Source of the DNA: Diadema setosum
Lineage: Eukaryota; Echinodermata; Echinoidea; Diadematoida; Diadematidae
Direction: 5' to 3'
Length of the DNA stretch: 64,000 nucleotides
Assembly: GCA_033980235.1 (NCBI GenBank)
Contig: CM067067.1
Coordinates: 36,869,200-36,933,199 of the forward strand
This document shows positions 1 through 13,453 of this stretch, piece by piece. Each line of letters opens with the position of its first letter. Position 1 is the first letter of the stretch. The notes under the pieces were generated by a model that was not told the DNA's origin, searched no databases, and saw only the letters and a list, made by a program, of their open reading frames with translations. Made by a program: the position numbers and the translations under genes.

Positions 1-299
1 GATCGAAAGCGTAAAAAGGACTCTTTATGAACATATTCCACTTGGTGAGTTCTAATGCAGGTTAATTGATAACGTTAAATCAAATTGATATGTTCTGAAG
101 AGCAAATACTTATATTTTCTCTCATATACAATGTACACATATATTTCTATTTTTATGTGGATACTTATCCAATGTTTATGTTCCTGAAACCTGATGCCTT
201 GGAAGCCCAATGAAAATGGACATCATAACTTTTGTATCTTTAAATGAAAACAGATCGTCCTTGAAATAGGCTAGGCAAAGCAGCACAGGCAGAAACAGT

Positions 300-504
300 G
301 TTGAGGGAGAAGATATACAGGTAGGCAGTAAGAGAGAGAGAAAGAAGGGGGAGAATACAGAGTATGTAAAGAAGAGTGAAGGTGAGGAGCAAAAGGAAAT
401 ATATCGATGGACAGATAGGGAAAGGGATAGAAGATGAGAGAACAGACAGAGATAGACAAGCAAGAGTGACAGAGAGGAAGATAGAGATGGTAAGAAAGGA
501 GGAT

Positions 505-564
<60 letters not shown>

Positions 565-832
565 GCCATATAGATAGATAAATGAATATATAGATAGATG
601 GATAAATAGATAAATGGATAAATAGGTAGATAAATAGACAGATCTATAGCTATTAAAGTAGATATGTCGATAGGTAGGGATAGATATATAGGTAGGTGCT
701 GAGATAGATAAATAGATAGATAGATAGATAGATATTTAGATAGATAGATAGATAGATAGATAGGAAGGAAGGTAGATATATAGATAGGAAGGAAGGTAGA
801 TATAGACAGGTATTAGTAGATAGATAGATAGG

Positions 833-876
<44 letters not shown>

Positions 877-1070
877 CAGATAAAGAGGTAGATAAATAGG
901 AGAGAATAAAAAATCCGCCAGACAGAAATAGACAAGCAAGACTGGGAGAGGAAAAGAGAGGAGAGATCCAACAGGAGATAGAAAAATAGATGGATAGGGA
1001 AGGAAAAAGAGACAGAGAGAGCAGACAGATTTACAGACAAACAATACTGTGACAGTAGAAAAGAGAGAGG
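300..1070. repeat. GATA/GACA microsatellite region
   Basis: A purine-rich tract dominated by GATA with GACA, GGTA and AAGG variants; long uninterrupted GATA runs lie at about 505-563, 715-763 and 821-875. The long minus-strand frames reading SIYLSIYLS come from this repeat and are not genes. Confidence 0.9.
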
Positions 1071-3235
1071 GGGAGGAAAGAGTCTGGTGTTAGGTCAGCT
1101 GAGGTCGCTCCTGCCATTATGAAGGATACTATGACTGGAATCGACAAATGTGTGACTCATTGCAGTGTGGGAATTCCCTTCTCTGTCATGTCAAGTTTAC
1201 AAGTGGTATGGCTTTATTTCCTGTTTATTGTAAACTTCCTTCAATGATAATCACCACAGATTGTATTCCCCTTGGATTTTTTCAGTTTCTATAGTGCTCT
1301 TGTGTGATCTTAGATTCATTCTCATGCTGTTTCATTAAATACACAGTGCTGTAACTGGTTGCACAACATACAGGCATGTGTTTGCTAAAAATGAAGACCA
1401 TCTTTTGGCTTTCTCATTCTCTGTTATTTCATAGTCCTTTTGAAGGAGATATTTTATCACAAATGAAGAATCAAGCATAATATGCAGTATACAGATCAAA
1501 ATTATACTCATCAAAAACTTATATTTCATTTCATTACAGGGAATAATTTCCTTCTCGAAATTGAATAGCAATTTTTGTCGATGGACATACATTTTCAACA
1601 AAATGGTATACAAGTCTATGTAATGAAACTGCTATGCAAATTACATTTTGTATAGCAGTCATACCAAAATGCATAGCAGATTGCTATGCAATACCAGGAA
1701 AATTATTCCCTGCATTAGTTCGTAAACAGTATGAATATCAGTGATGAACATTGGCTGTGTGTACCCACCCACAATGGCAGAATTCCAAATACATTATGAT
1801 GCGTGGTATTCACTAAGTTGCTTCTGTTTGTTTATTTGTTGATATATTTTGTTTTGTTGCTGTTTTTTTTTTCTTTAATTCTGTTAACGTATGGTTGGTC
1901 CTCCCCAATCCCATTCAAAAGTGAATATCAATGATGAGGCAATCACAATAAAATTTGCATCAAATCTGTGTGTTTGTGCCTCAAATGTTCACCCGTGGCT
2001 CAGAAATCATCACCTATTTTCTTTTACAGCATCTTTTTTTTTCTAAATCAGATTGTTTGTTTACCAGTTAATAAATGAGGATTTATTATTTTTTTGTTGA
2101 TAAAATGGAGAAGGGAATTATGATTTCCATGTACCTGGCCGACCACTCGGAAAAACGTGATCGAGAGAAAAGATTTCGTGGAAAAAACGTTCCCACCGCT
2201 GTGCATGTCCGGCATGTAGGTAGATGAGTCAGGCAGAGTATGTCATTAATGTTATGCCACTCATTCGATCAGACATGCTAAGGGCAGGACGGGAAAACTC
2301 AAACTACGCGATGACAGTACCACTCGGCCGTAATAGACCCGAAATTGGCAGATGTCTGTGGTATGTGCGGGAGCAGTAATTCATGTTGAGAAATACTCGG
2401 TAATGATGCCATTAGGGAGTCTTATCATTTCAATATGATCAAAATGATGCTGCCAAAAAGGATGCATATTTTTTGGTCTTAATGTAAAATGAAATGGTAA
2501 TAAGTATAGAGCCATTATGATTTACGCAGATATTCAGGGAAATTTCCCGTGCTTTTATGGTTGACATAATACAAAGGATTTGAAGTGGTTTTCCGCAGAA
2601 GTACAGAATCATGTGAAGCAGAGGGCAGTTATTATTGTCTGACATATGGAGATATGCCAAGTACTGTATTAAAGCTCAGCGCTAAAATGATGCAAGTTGT
2701 GTTTTGTGCAATTTTGAGTAGAAATACTGTATACGCTGTTATTTTCGCATACAGATATATTCGTGAACGAGGAGGTCATAGACATTTTCGCGAGATGTTG
2801 TTTTCGCGATCTGATGGCGACGCGAACGTAAATGTGCCATTACCCTAGCGCATGGAGACATTTTCACTTGTTGTTAAATTCGCGATCCAACTAAGATTCG
2901 CAAAATTCGCAAAAATTAAAGCCTCATGAAAATAATAGCTTATATAGTAGATAGATTTAAGGAAATTAAGATTTTGTAAAATTGCCTAGAAAAAAACAAA
3001 ACATGATAACACAACATTGAGGTCTGTGGACCATAATGATATTGGACTAATTTGAAGAGTTTAATTTGAGTTTCTATTCACTACTCCGTTGGTTCTCAAA
3101 GTTTTGGATGGCAAGAGATGATTTTGGATAAGGTTGCATCTTACAAATTTCCTCAGGTCACCTAATCCTGTCATTACAATCAGAAAATTGTTTATACCTA
3201 CAACATCGACGGTATTTTTGAAGTGATGGTCTCAC
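1071..3235. other. No gene recognised
   Basis: Apparently single-copy AT-rich DNA. About 2725-2930 holds cgcgaa/ttcgcg-rich sequence like the CTGTAAAA repeat family. The 87-codon frame at 2585-2848 overlaps that repeat and is not supported as a gene. Confidence 0.5.
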
Positions 3236-3592
3236 TTAAAGGCATAATTTACCATTTGCAGATGAAAGCATTAGTGCTTTAAAATAGTTCTAAAATGTGA
3301 GTTAGGGATAGAAACAACCACTGTCAAAATTTGAATCCATATAATCGATGTTAAGTGTTGTTAAATACACAAAATGTGAACAATAGTTATAATAAAAATG
3401 TTTCCAGACTAAACTGTATACAGTTACGGTTTACTTAGAAAAACCCTGATATCTCCTTATATTTTAGGTTTTATTGCAAATATTTCATATGGTAGGATGT
3501 TTTATGATACAACAGACCTACACATATGCATCAAATGTGATATCTTGAACATTTTTGAAATCACTGCTCCCAAAGGTAAACTGGACCTTTAA
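3236..3592 (+). mobile_element. MITE family A, copy 1 (TTAA-AGG ends)
   Basis: TTAA followed by AGGCATAATTTACC opens the element; GGTAAACTGGACCT followed by TTAA closes it. The two ends form an imperfect inverted repeat flanked by TTAA. The interior (for example atatctccttatattttagg) recurs in four other copies in this window. TTAA-AGG ends fit Kolobok/T2-type non-autonomous elements, as known from Xenopus T2 MITEs. Confidence 0.75.
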
Positions 3593-3887
3593 GGGCTGAT
3601 CAAGATCAGTGTTGGATGGATCCAGTGGCTTTGAGGCATTCTTTCGACGGTTCATTTGTCTTAGAGTTGTCTTCTCCTTCTAATCTATCTGTAATAGCTA
3701 CACTGTAATTCTAATTGATGATGTTGCCAAGATGGTGCTGATAAATGATCAGAGATATAAAACTTATAACCGAGACCAGATTTATCCCTGAGTCTGCCTT
3801 GCCCCCCTCCCCCCAACACTTTACTCTCACTTTCTGTCTCAGTCTTATTTTTTTTTAAATCTTTCTGTATGTAACTTCCATCTTGTC

Positions 3888-4276
3888 CTAAAGGGATGGT
3901 ACAGTTTTGGTTTAGATCGGGCTGCAGGTTTCCAACTTTTTGTATATGTGTGTTTGTGAGAAAATGAGAAGCCTCTTATGAAATATGAAAGAACATATAA
4001 TTTTTAGAGGAACTCAAAGTTTATTCGATGAAAATTGGTCTTGAAATAGCTGAGATATCCAAACAAGTAATCCTAATAAACTGTGAGAGACCACAACCTG
4101 TAATAGGATCACTTCGTTTTACCTTGTTGTGGATATCTCAGTCATTTCAGAATCAATTTTCATCACATAAACTTTCAGTTCCCCTTAGAATTGTGTGCTC
4201 TTTAACATTTCAGAGTAGAAATGTCTCAGAAAATGATATAAGCTGAATCCTCACCTCAACCAATACTTATTTGTTG
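3888..4276 (+). mobile_element. MITE family B, copy 1 (degraded ends)
   Basis: This is a long foldback element opening with AAAGGGATGGTACAG; its two halves pair around about 4085. The left TTAA has become CTAA and the right end is eroded. The 72-codon frame inside (4028-4246) is just the palindrome translated. Confidence 0.65.
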
Positions 4277-5400
4277 TACTAGAACTTTCATCTAGGGCCT
4301 ATACGCTACATCTGTGTTGCTGCATGCAGTTCTGCTGTTATTCTTCCTTGTTATTTCCCTGTTGCTCACTGTCTGGTGATCGGCTATCATCTTTCTTTGC
4401 CCTGTGCCAGGGAGACTCGCAGGGCAAACATGGCCGAACCCTTGGAAAATGATTATCTGTCAGTATGGTTAATTTCATGGTAGCTGAATATTAGCTCAGT
4501 GTTGACCAAGGGGAGTTCAGGCAAGTCCTCCTTTTCCCCCCCTCCTGCTAGTCTTCACTTTCAGCCACTTACTCTGGTAGATATCATCTTGAGCTTTCAA
4601 GGTCATTGCCTCATGAATTATTGGGGGGGGGGGGGGGGCTAAAGATAATGATCTTACTATTATGGAAAAACTTCTTGGAACATGGAATCAAATTCAACTA
4701 GGAACTGTATTCTAAACTTGATTTTGAGTAAAAAAAAAAAAAAAGTTAGGCCTACATTCATTTAACAAAAAAAAAGATACCTTGATGTAAGATAACTATT
4801 AATATCCATAAAACAGAGAAATGATTGTAAATTCAAGGAATATTTGATCCCTTACTGTAAAGCCAGTTTGAATGTGCATTTACAATTAGCACACACTATG
4901 TGTGTAGTATGACTGCTACCTACAGGTAACTTGTACTTGAGATGGAAGGGGGAGGGGGAGGGGGAGTGGGGGAGTAAGAGAAGGGGAGAGGAGCATGAAG
5001 GGTACCTTCCTTAGGAAGAAAGACAAGACAGGACCTTGTGTATCCCATGACTTGTGAAATGAGTATCAGTCTAAAAGTCCTTGACAAGTTCATGGTTGCA
5101 GAAAATTGCATCATAATTTGCTGCCAAGAGAGACAAGGGTGTTATGGTGTTCAGACTAATCTCTTTCCAGGCAAATTCAGCAGAATATTGTAGCTCAAGA
5201 GGAAAGTTTTGAAGTGAATGCATACCGCGTTATGGCAAAGATATCAACTAGAGACTTTGAACTTTAGGTTATTTATGTAGCCATTGTGATTATTGTAAGT
5301 AAAGTACAAGTCACCAAGACACAAACCAATAATGTCTATATCATCATTCTCTGCATGTGAGACAGCCAAACCTTGTTAAAAGGAGGCTATTTGTCCCACC
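4277..5400. other. No gene recognised
   Basis: A G16 run at 4623-4638 and a GGGGGA-rich tract at 4945-4985 are the only notable features. Confidence 0.5.
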
Positions 5401-5557
5401 AGGGTCCTGTTGCATAAAAATTGATATCAAACATAAGTAAAAAAAAAAAATCAAACATAAGTATCTGAATACTCAATTCTGATTGGCTGATACTTGACTT
5501 ATGTTTGATTTTTTTTTTTCACTTATGTGTGATAGCCTCTTTTTATGCAACAGGGCT
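5401..5557. mobile_element. Foldback MITE with CCTGTTGCATAAA ends
   Basis: It opens GTCCTGTTGCATAAAAATTG and closes CTTTTTATGCAACAGGGC. The arms also pair internally (atcaaacataagta twice, tacttgacttatgtttgat). About 157 bp, non-coding. I know such ends as common in animal MITEs but cannot name the superfamily with certainty. Confidence 0.6.
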
Positions 5558-5799
5558 CAGGTTAATTTCATGTGGGTAACATTTAATTATGCCCAGCCTT
5601 ACTTTCACATGTCCTTGGTTTTCATGCCTGAAAATATTACCCTTGATAACAGGATATCCATGTTCATTATAGAGAGTTAACATGTAGGAAATATTAATTA
5701 CACTTTGATGTAATATGACTGCCGATAAAATTGTGGTGAGGCAAACTCCTGTCGCATGGTTAACTGTTTGCGATTAAACTGTAGACGGATGTTATAGGC

Positions 5800-5889
5800 A
5801 CAGAGATAGGGAGAGAGAGGAAGAGATACATAGGTAGGGAAATAGATAGACATGGATAGATAGAGATAGATAAATAGATAGATAGATAT

Positions 5890-5945
<56 letters not shown>

Positions 5946-5965
5946 ACAAGGATAAATAGATAGAC

Positions 5966-6007
<42 letters not shown>

Positions 6008-6018
6008 GTAGATATATA
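5800..6018. repeat. GATA microsatellite, second array
   Basis: Mostly (GATA)n on the + strand, with an interruption near 5943-5958. Minus-strand frames through it are repeat translation only. Confidence 0.9.
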
Positions 6019-6502
6019 ATTTGATGAGAACGGGAGAGGAGGGGAATTTACCACCATGCTGAGGTTGATTATGGCAAAATGAAACAAAAAAGTACATCCA
6101 TTTTATATTTGATAGGATCAAGTAAGTACAAGCTAATAGCATAGAGCTTGGTGGGTGCTCTAGTAATTAGAAGTAGGGTGTGTAGGCCTTGATGAGCGTG
6201 ACAAGACAGTGGCCATGGCGATAAAGATCTCCGCTAGGCTATGTGTACAATGGCAGTGCTATCTCTTGAGCCGGTCTCACTCAAGGAAGCCGAAGGTTTT
6301 TATGCAGGGGAGATTTATGACCTTAATGGCATTCATCTGATAAGTATAGGTAAATAAGATGCTGCCTGCTGGTGATTGACCAGTCTCGGAGCAGGACCGG
6401 ATGACATTTGCCAACTGTCGTTGGAGGATGAGGGATGAGGGAAGCCAATGAGGATGAGTGGACCAAGCCTCCAGCTTCTTTTAGAGATGGTCAGATGATG
6501 AA

Positions 6503-6640
6503 TGGCGCTGAGGTGGTAGAGTGGTCGGGGCAGTGGGTGACCAGCCGTCTGAAGGCATGGGGTTCAAATCTTTGCCTGGTGTTGAGGGGTAGGTTTACAT
6601 ACAGTCGTTAGCTACCAGTGACTCCAGGAAATTACCAGAG
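6503..6640 (+). repeat. Possible tRNA-derived SINE head
   Basis: TGGTAGAGTGGT (6514-6525) fits the pol III box A, and GGTTCAAATCT (6561-6571) fits box B, 47 bp apart. The flanking bases cannot form an acceptor stem, so this is not a functional tRNA gene. The downstream border is unclear. Confidence 0.45.
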
Positions 6641-7013
6641 AATGCGTTTACCAATCAAAATCCATCGCATGCTGAACCAGGTCAAAACCTGTGTATTGTT
6701 TGTATCTTATTGTCATCTCTCACATAGCCATGACATTTATACTTTCATTTGACCAGAAATGGCAGTTTTAAGTTCTTTCACTGTATATTACTGCTAGACA
6801 TATATGTAGCTATCATGACCACTACATCCATTTGACACAGCTCAAATTATTACCTTTATACACTGATTTACACTTACTTTATTTGTACATTACTTGGCAG
6901 TTGTTATAGGGCCTACACCACATGTGTGACAGCAATTTGATCCTTGCTATACATAATACACTGTAGTTCTGACAGATTTTCCCACATGTTTTCTTTCCAC
7001 CAGGTTTACCATG

Positions 7014-7351
7014 TACAGTTGAACCTCTCATATCCGCACAAGTCGGGACCGGGGCTCATCCGGATAAGGGATTTGGCCGGATACGGGAGACTCAATGCTT
7101 TATATACATGTACATATACATACACATGTACTGATGTAGCCCATTGTAGTGCTACATGTAGCAATGTGTATACTGCAACCTTTTCATTGTTACATTTGGG
7201 GATGTTTCGGGATGTTGAAATGTCTGAAGGTAAGCAATTTGGAAGGAAATTTGATGCAATGTATGTTAATCATATTGGAAGTAATATGTAATTCATGTGT
7301 GTTTGGGTAGGAGTTGTCAAGGAGTTGGGAATCCCCCTTTCTTCCCGTAAT

Positions 7352-7384
<33 letters not shown>

Positions 7385-7455
7385 ACGGCGAGATTGCGTC
7401 CGGATAATAGAGAGATCCGGATAAAGGGAGGGCGGATAATAGAGGTTCAACTGTA
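7014..7455 (+). mobile_element. Tigger/pogo-type MITE, copy 1
   Basis: Flanked by TA. The inverted ends are CAGTTGAACCTCTCATATCC and GATAATAGAGGTTCAACTG. The subterminal repeats (ccggataa) recur inside both ends. CAGTTGAACC ends with TA duplication are typical of the pogo/Tigger branch of Tc1/mariner. An A27 run (7356-7382) lies inside. No transposase remains. Confidence 0.82.
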
Positions 7456-7902
7456 ATATTAATCATAATATCTCAAGAGGTAGTAACATATTGTCACCAT
7501 GAGAAGTGTAGCTAAGTATACTTTCCACCTTGCTATTTCATCACAAATTGGGTCTGAAATGATCTTTTTGGAAGACTAATCTGGTCATCATTTTTACCAA
7601 TACCTCCTGGCTGCACACCAAACTTCAATCAAATACAGCAGAATGAAGAGGGGGGAAAAAAGGAAACAAAAGCAAATTCAAAACATGGTTGCCCCAGCAT
7701 ATTGACAATGGTGAAATTGTTTGAATACAGCTGACTCATTCATTAGGTATGTCAAATCTTATATTCTTACCCTTCCCCTTTCAGTTTCAACTGTCAATTA
7801 GTCATATGAATACCCAGAGCAAAAAAAAAAAAAATGAAGAAGTGATTTTGCTTAAGATTACAAGACTACCACTTCCTTCTCCCCTTCCCCATTGCTGTTC
7901 TT

Positions 7903-7936
7903 CCCCCCCCCCCTTTTTTTTTGGGGGGGGGGGGGG
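7903..7936. repeat. C11-T9-G14 homopolymer hairpin
   Basis: Eleven C, nine T and fourteen G in a row. The C and G runs can pair around a T loop, or form G-quadruplex and i-motif structures. It may be a polymerase-slippage product and could be mis-sequenced. Confidence 0.7.
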
Positions 7937-8202
7937 AGGATGGGAGGGGTGTGGTGTGTGGGGATGGGGTCATTTTTTTAAAACAGCATTCATGATCAGG
8001 ATTTGACTTTATTTGTCTAGCAGCATCCATACAGGAAATAGTTCAGCCAGAGGTCTGGCAAAAGTTGTTTCCGTTTTTCCCTCATGCACGGAGCTTCAGA
8101 CAAATGTTTTAGATCACTGCATCAGGATACTAACTTGCCACAGTACACACATTGAAGGGAAGAGCAAAATTGGGGGGGGGGGGTGTCTGTGTGAGGAGCT
8201 TC

Positions 8203-8347
8203 TACTGTAAAATGAGGAATGTTTGTGTGCATTTTAATGTGTGCATTGAATGCCAGTAGCAGTTCTCGAAAATTTCATGCCGCAAAAAAGGCCGTCGGCT
8301 CCAATTTGCAAAAAATTTATGACACAAATATATCATGTTTTACAGTA
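8203..8347 (+). mobile_element. MITE with CTGTAAAA ends, copy 1
   Basis: TA-CTGTAAAATGAGGAATG to CATGTTTTACAG-TA, 145 bp with TA at both borders. The body includes catgccgcaaaaaaggccgt, shared with 17403, 47076 and about 61225. Probably a Tc1/mariner-like MITE. Confidence 0.65.
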
Positions 8348-11300
8348 TTTGTTTGTTGTGATTCAGGGCAGTCTGCATGCAATGTCTCTGTTTGTTTGCT
8401 TTTATTTTAGGTGTCAAAATAGCGAAGCTAAAAGAAATGTTTTTGTCTGCAGGTGTAAAAACACTTTCAATCTTAAAGTCACTAAACAACCCTCAGCCAC
8501 CTTCATGTGTCTGTATGTTTGGGTGTAGGCCTATGTGTGTGCCTATGTGTGCATGTTTCATCATGTAGTTGATAATATTCCTTTATAATCCTCTGCCATT
8601 CATTTTTAATAACTACATGTTCAGTTTGTTTAAAACCATGCAAAATAGTGTGGAATTACTTCACCCTTTTAAGAAAGAAAAGTTGATACAGCTACATTGT
8701 AGAAACATTTTCCTGTAGGTGCTAAAACTGAGGTGCCCCTGTTTGTGACATTGATGTTGTTTTCAGCCGTGTTCAGATGCCGGTACACTCTTTTCTGATT
8801 CCTGGATAATCACCAGCGTTGCGCTCCCAGTCAGTATCTAGAATGTGTGATGAGAGATATTGTCATGAGATATTGCAGTATATTGATAGAAGGAGGTTGC
8901 GCTGGCTTCTTTTCAAGCACCATTGAGCCAATGTGCATGCACATGTGCTATGCTCATTATCATAATGTTTGCGTACAGTCTTGGTGTTAGGCCTTCACAC
9001 ATTGGTGTACATACTGAAATATCTCTCCCTGCTTTTTCTTGTTTTTTCCTGTCTTTTTCTTGAAAACAGTAGATAAGATTGAAGTCTACCTACATGTAGG
9101 GCCTGCATGTGTACATACCATATTATACACAAAGATACATTTCTTTCCCTTGTAAAGAATCACATCAGATGCCCTTTTTTGTTGTTGTTTAAAGAAGAGT
9201 TTTGAGACATGAAGAATTCTTGAAATATAATGCTCAACATAGAAGTATTCATTTCTTTATGTATAAATAATGCATATTCTGTTCAAAATTTGTCCAGAGG
9301 GCCCTGGTGCTAAAACCTACGGGAATTGTGTTGCAATGACATTCCATGTGATATCGGTCACTTTCGATTTTTTGTGAGCCAGCATATATTTGGATTTGGT
9401 CTGTTTTGTTGATGTGCCGTATGATTATATTTTAGGCCAACCACTGGTGTGTATATTGTAGTCATACAAAAATGCCTGCATGCATGCAGTAGGCCTATAT
9501 GATAATGCAAGCCCCTTCTCTTGTTCGTAGTCTCAGGGCTGTGAATGTTGTCAGCCGCAGCCAGAGAGGGGGGACGGGGCGAGTCAGCCACGAAGGCATG
9601 TTGCTCACTCTCTCGTATTGCTTTTCGATCAGCGCCAGGGGGGCAGGTTAATTGTATCATCGCAAGCTAGTCTTTGATATATGCATCAGATGCAATGCAG
9701 AGTGACAGGCGGGGCGTGAGGAAGAAAAGAAACAAAATCAACGACAGAAACCTGTACGGAGGAATACTTTGTTACATACTCCTCATGATAGAGATTACTT
9801 GTAGCCAGACAGACATGTCCATACAAAAAGGGGGCCCTGTTATCAGACAGCTTACACATTCTCTGTCCGACTAGCATACAGTAGCTTCTCTGCTCTCTGG
9901 TGTGAAATTGAGATTGTAACATGTTCTTTTTATTGCGGTTCAAGAACTTTTGCACAAGAGCAAATGAACATGCCATAAAATGTTTGCGTGCAAGAATAAC
10001 AAGAAGGTTAGTATAGAGGAAAGGAAACCGCGATGGCATTCATGTTACGGAAAAATCATTTCCCTATCACATATACTCGCATGGACATAAGCTGTGTGAT
10101 AGAAATGCTTTGTGTAGGAGGTAATGTAGACCCATGTCCAATTCAATAAAGACTTGGAGTCAAAATTTGAAGAAAATTGATCACATGTTTGGATTATGCA
10201 CTTGTCAATGTAATGACTCACCTCACTACCCTCGGACATGGGTGCGTCATTTCCTCGTTTGGTCCGTCAAATTTGTGACCCAGGTGTTCGTCATTTTACC
10301 AGCTTTGTCCGTCAAATTTTTGACCGAGGGGTGCGTCAAAATCCCATCATTGTCGGTCACATTTTTGACCGAGGGGTGCGTCATGGTACGTCACTTGGCT
10401 ATGGAAAATAACACGCATTATTCTGAACCGAGGGGTGCGTCACTTACTATGGAAAACTGCACGCTACTGCTGGGTCTGGTGCGTCAAGACTAGGTTGACC
10501 CTTTTTGCCACCACCATTATGATATTGACCCAGTAATGTACCAGGAGCATACTTCACATAGCATGCATACCTGGCATGTTATGAGCCCACAAGGTTGGGA
10601 TGTATGATCTGATCCCTGGGCATGAGAAATACAGGTACATGTGCTCTGCACCTGTGATGAAAACTCCACCCTTTACATACTTTATTGTGGTTTGATGTAG
10701 GCATCCTATAAATGAGGTATGCATGTTATTGAAGTTCATCTATTCTCTGATGAATGTCTCATTTACTTCTCATATTTTTTTTTCCTTAACATTTTATTCA
10801 ATATCACAATGGAATTTTGATTGAAGGTGGGTACTTAACTCCCCTTGTGTTAAGATATAACATGGGATATAAGTCTCTAATGATTGTATCATTGTGGATA
10901 ACATATGTTTCTATTGTGAGGTGTTTTTTTTTTGTTGAAAATTCTTTTTGTACATGTTTATTTTTCTGTTGTTATTAGAAAATATTGTGGACAGCTTAGT
11001 TGCAGCTCTTTTGGTCAGTTGTTTTTGTACATTAAGGAAAAAAAAATCCAAAATAAGACATTTGTACGTTTGAAGACTTTTTCAAGTTCTAAATTGAGTA
11101 TTGAGATACAGTGAAACACAGGGAATGAGAAAGAAAATATATTTTGTGAAACCAGCTCCACAACAGAAATTTGCTGTTATCAAATTAATTCAGTGCAGAA
11201 ATCACCTGCTTACATGCCACTGAAATGGCCTAGACATAATCGTACACCACCTATAGATGGCAGCAGACACTGTAACTTCATCTCAGATTTTGTGTGCAGT

Positions 11301-13453
11301 GGTATGCGGTTCTTTCAACCACAGTAGGGAAAGTCCCTTAGAACCCAATGAAGATTTTCTGGCTGTAGTATCTAGCGCCCTCTATATAAGTGTGTTAGCA
11401 TCATGTGCATACTAGCATGTGAACAATCATTGTTGTTCCCACTTTGCAGGATATCTCTTGCTTATGCTGTTCTGGTAGAACTTGACTTTTCATGTACTTG
11501 AAGAGGTTCATGTATTTAACCGGTAGACTAGAAATATTAGGTTTGTTGCTAAAAAGTAATGTGAGTCTCATAGTGATGTCCAAAGAGGAATGATGCTTCT
11601 GCCAGATTAATTGTTATTGTGGAATAGGTAACTACAGAAACAGCTAGAATATTTTTATAATGATGAGAATAAGTAATTATCAAGTAAAATCAGTAGTTTA
11701 GTAATAAGAGTAGCAGGAGAAGAAGTGGTATTTGATGGTTTTGGAAGTAATACACTGTAGTAATGATTTTGGTAAGGATTAATAGTAGTGTAGTAATTGT
11801 AATATAAGCATCATTGTCTTTGCTAAAATGGCAACTAAAATTAGACATAATGATAAGAATAACAAGAATATGAATAAGGATGTCACACACACACACAAAA
11901 TACTATAATAGCACACAACACTAGAACCATACCAGCTGACTGCATCAAGGGTAAAATCACAATGTTGCTTTTGTCCTCTCCCAGTCTTCGTTTGCTCATC
12001 GTCAGCAAACTCAACCGGGGAAGCACACATGTTGCCTTATCTCTCCAGGTCACGTGATCGCTTCGGAAGCGGTGTGTAGAATGAGTCATCCCCGTCCTTC
12101 ACTCATCTGTCACACCAGTCTTCACAGCTCGTCTCTCTGAGCCTCTTGACTCTGAGATATATATGTGTTAATTAACCATGTATTTGATATCTGGCAGATC
12201 TGCTTCCTGTAAGTAATTGGTAAACTCCACTTTGGTGATGGGAGAATTTGGGGGGGGGGGGGGGGGACTCTCGCTGTCTTTTTATAATGCATCTTTTTCA
12301 ACTGTCAGATCTTCACGTCACTTGTGAAAGCTGCCTCATGCATTACACATATCTCATTTATTAAAATATCTATGCTTTAAGTATTTTATCCGTTCAGCAA
12401 CTAAATGAACAACCGCTCTGATTTTGTATGCCCAAAGCCCATTGATGTAATTCCATCAGTTTTTGTTCTTTCATTTTTTCATGCTACTTTGTGACCAACT
12501 GTTGACAAGTTTTTGGAAATCTTTTCTAAATTCTTAGTTGGTTATATTTGTAGAGGTAAGCCAGTACTTTTTTTTGAATATCAGCATGTCACTGTCAGAG
12601 CCTGTTTAATTTCTGATTTCAGTCAAGTCTTTTGTCTCTTTTAATTAAAAAAAAAAGAAAGATGAAAGAGAGAAAAAAAGAAGAAAGAAAGAGACAGAAA
12701 GACAAGTTGAACATGCTTTTGTTGAGGAAATTGGATCCCATTACAAGTGAAAAGGTCACTAAGGGTATTTTGAAGAGCTTTGATTGTTTCCTACCTTGGC
12801 TGTATCAGATCTTTATCATTTCCCTTTCACAGACGCGTGCCAAGGACACTCTTTTGTTTCAGGATGCTATATCTCAGAGCTCAAAATAAGTTGTAACCCG
12901 AGCAATCCAGCTTCATCCCTTTAGATGAATACATGATGAAATTAAGACTTAGGTGTAATAGATGGCTTTCATCCATTAGATTTGAATCTGTTTTTTTGTT
13001 TCGTCTTCCCTCACTGACTTCTAATTAAGATCATATTTGTCAAACTGCTTTTTTTTTTGTTTCGGACGGGGATTTCATGTTCGTGATTCGGTTACTTCCC
13101 AATCAAATTCCAAGCGTATTATCTCGGCCCATTCGTGACTCAATTCGGAGACTCGTGAATATTGATGAAATGCTCATGTGTAATTCATGGTGGCAGTTAT
13201 GATTAAGCCATGCTCATTGTTCTGAGGGACATGTTCACAAGCAAGTTGATGTGTTGTTGTTTTTTTTTTTTTATCTGGTCATATTGATGAAATGAGCTCA
13301 TTGCTCATAGCATACACGTAGACAATTCAGAAATGATCAACCCTTCATAGCATAGCTGTATATGAAAAGTCAATGACATCCCATGCAAGGCAGATGTCAT
13401 TGACAGTGAGAGTAATATACAGCAGTCAGCAAGGCAAGCTGTGGGAATGGAGA
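8348..13453. other. No gene recognised outside the minisatellite at 10.2-10.5 kb
   Basis: AT-rich flank with scattered short frames of chance size. A G17 run lies at 12250-12266. The GC-richer pieces near 9540-9650 and 12000-12130 show no recognisable protein. Confidence 0.45.
10236..10487 (+). repeat. Degenerate ~45-bp minisatellite rich in CGTCA
   Basis: A core made of GTCCGTCAAATTTTTGACC followed by GAGGGGTGCGTCA occurs at 10262-10293, 10308-10339 and 10352-10384. Partial copies end at about 10442 and 10485. Each full core has a small dyad (GTCAAATTTTTGAC) and CGTCA or GGTCA at its edges. CGTCA is the ATF/CREB half-site; whether that matters is unknown. Confidence 0.6.

Noticed and set aside
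176..1044. Several minus-strand frames rich in SIYLSIYLS
   Set aside because: Translation of GATA microsatellite.
6503..6580. A tRNA gene
   Set aside because: Box A and box B are present, but no acceptor stem or proper T-arm can be formed; better explained as a SINE head.
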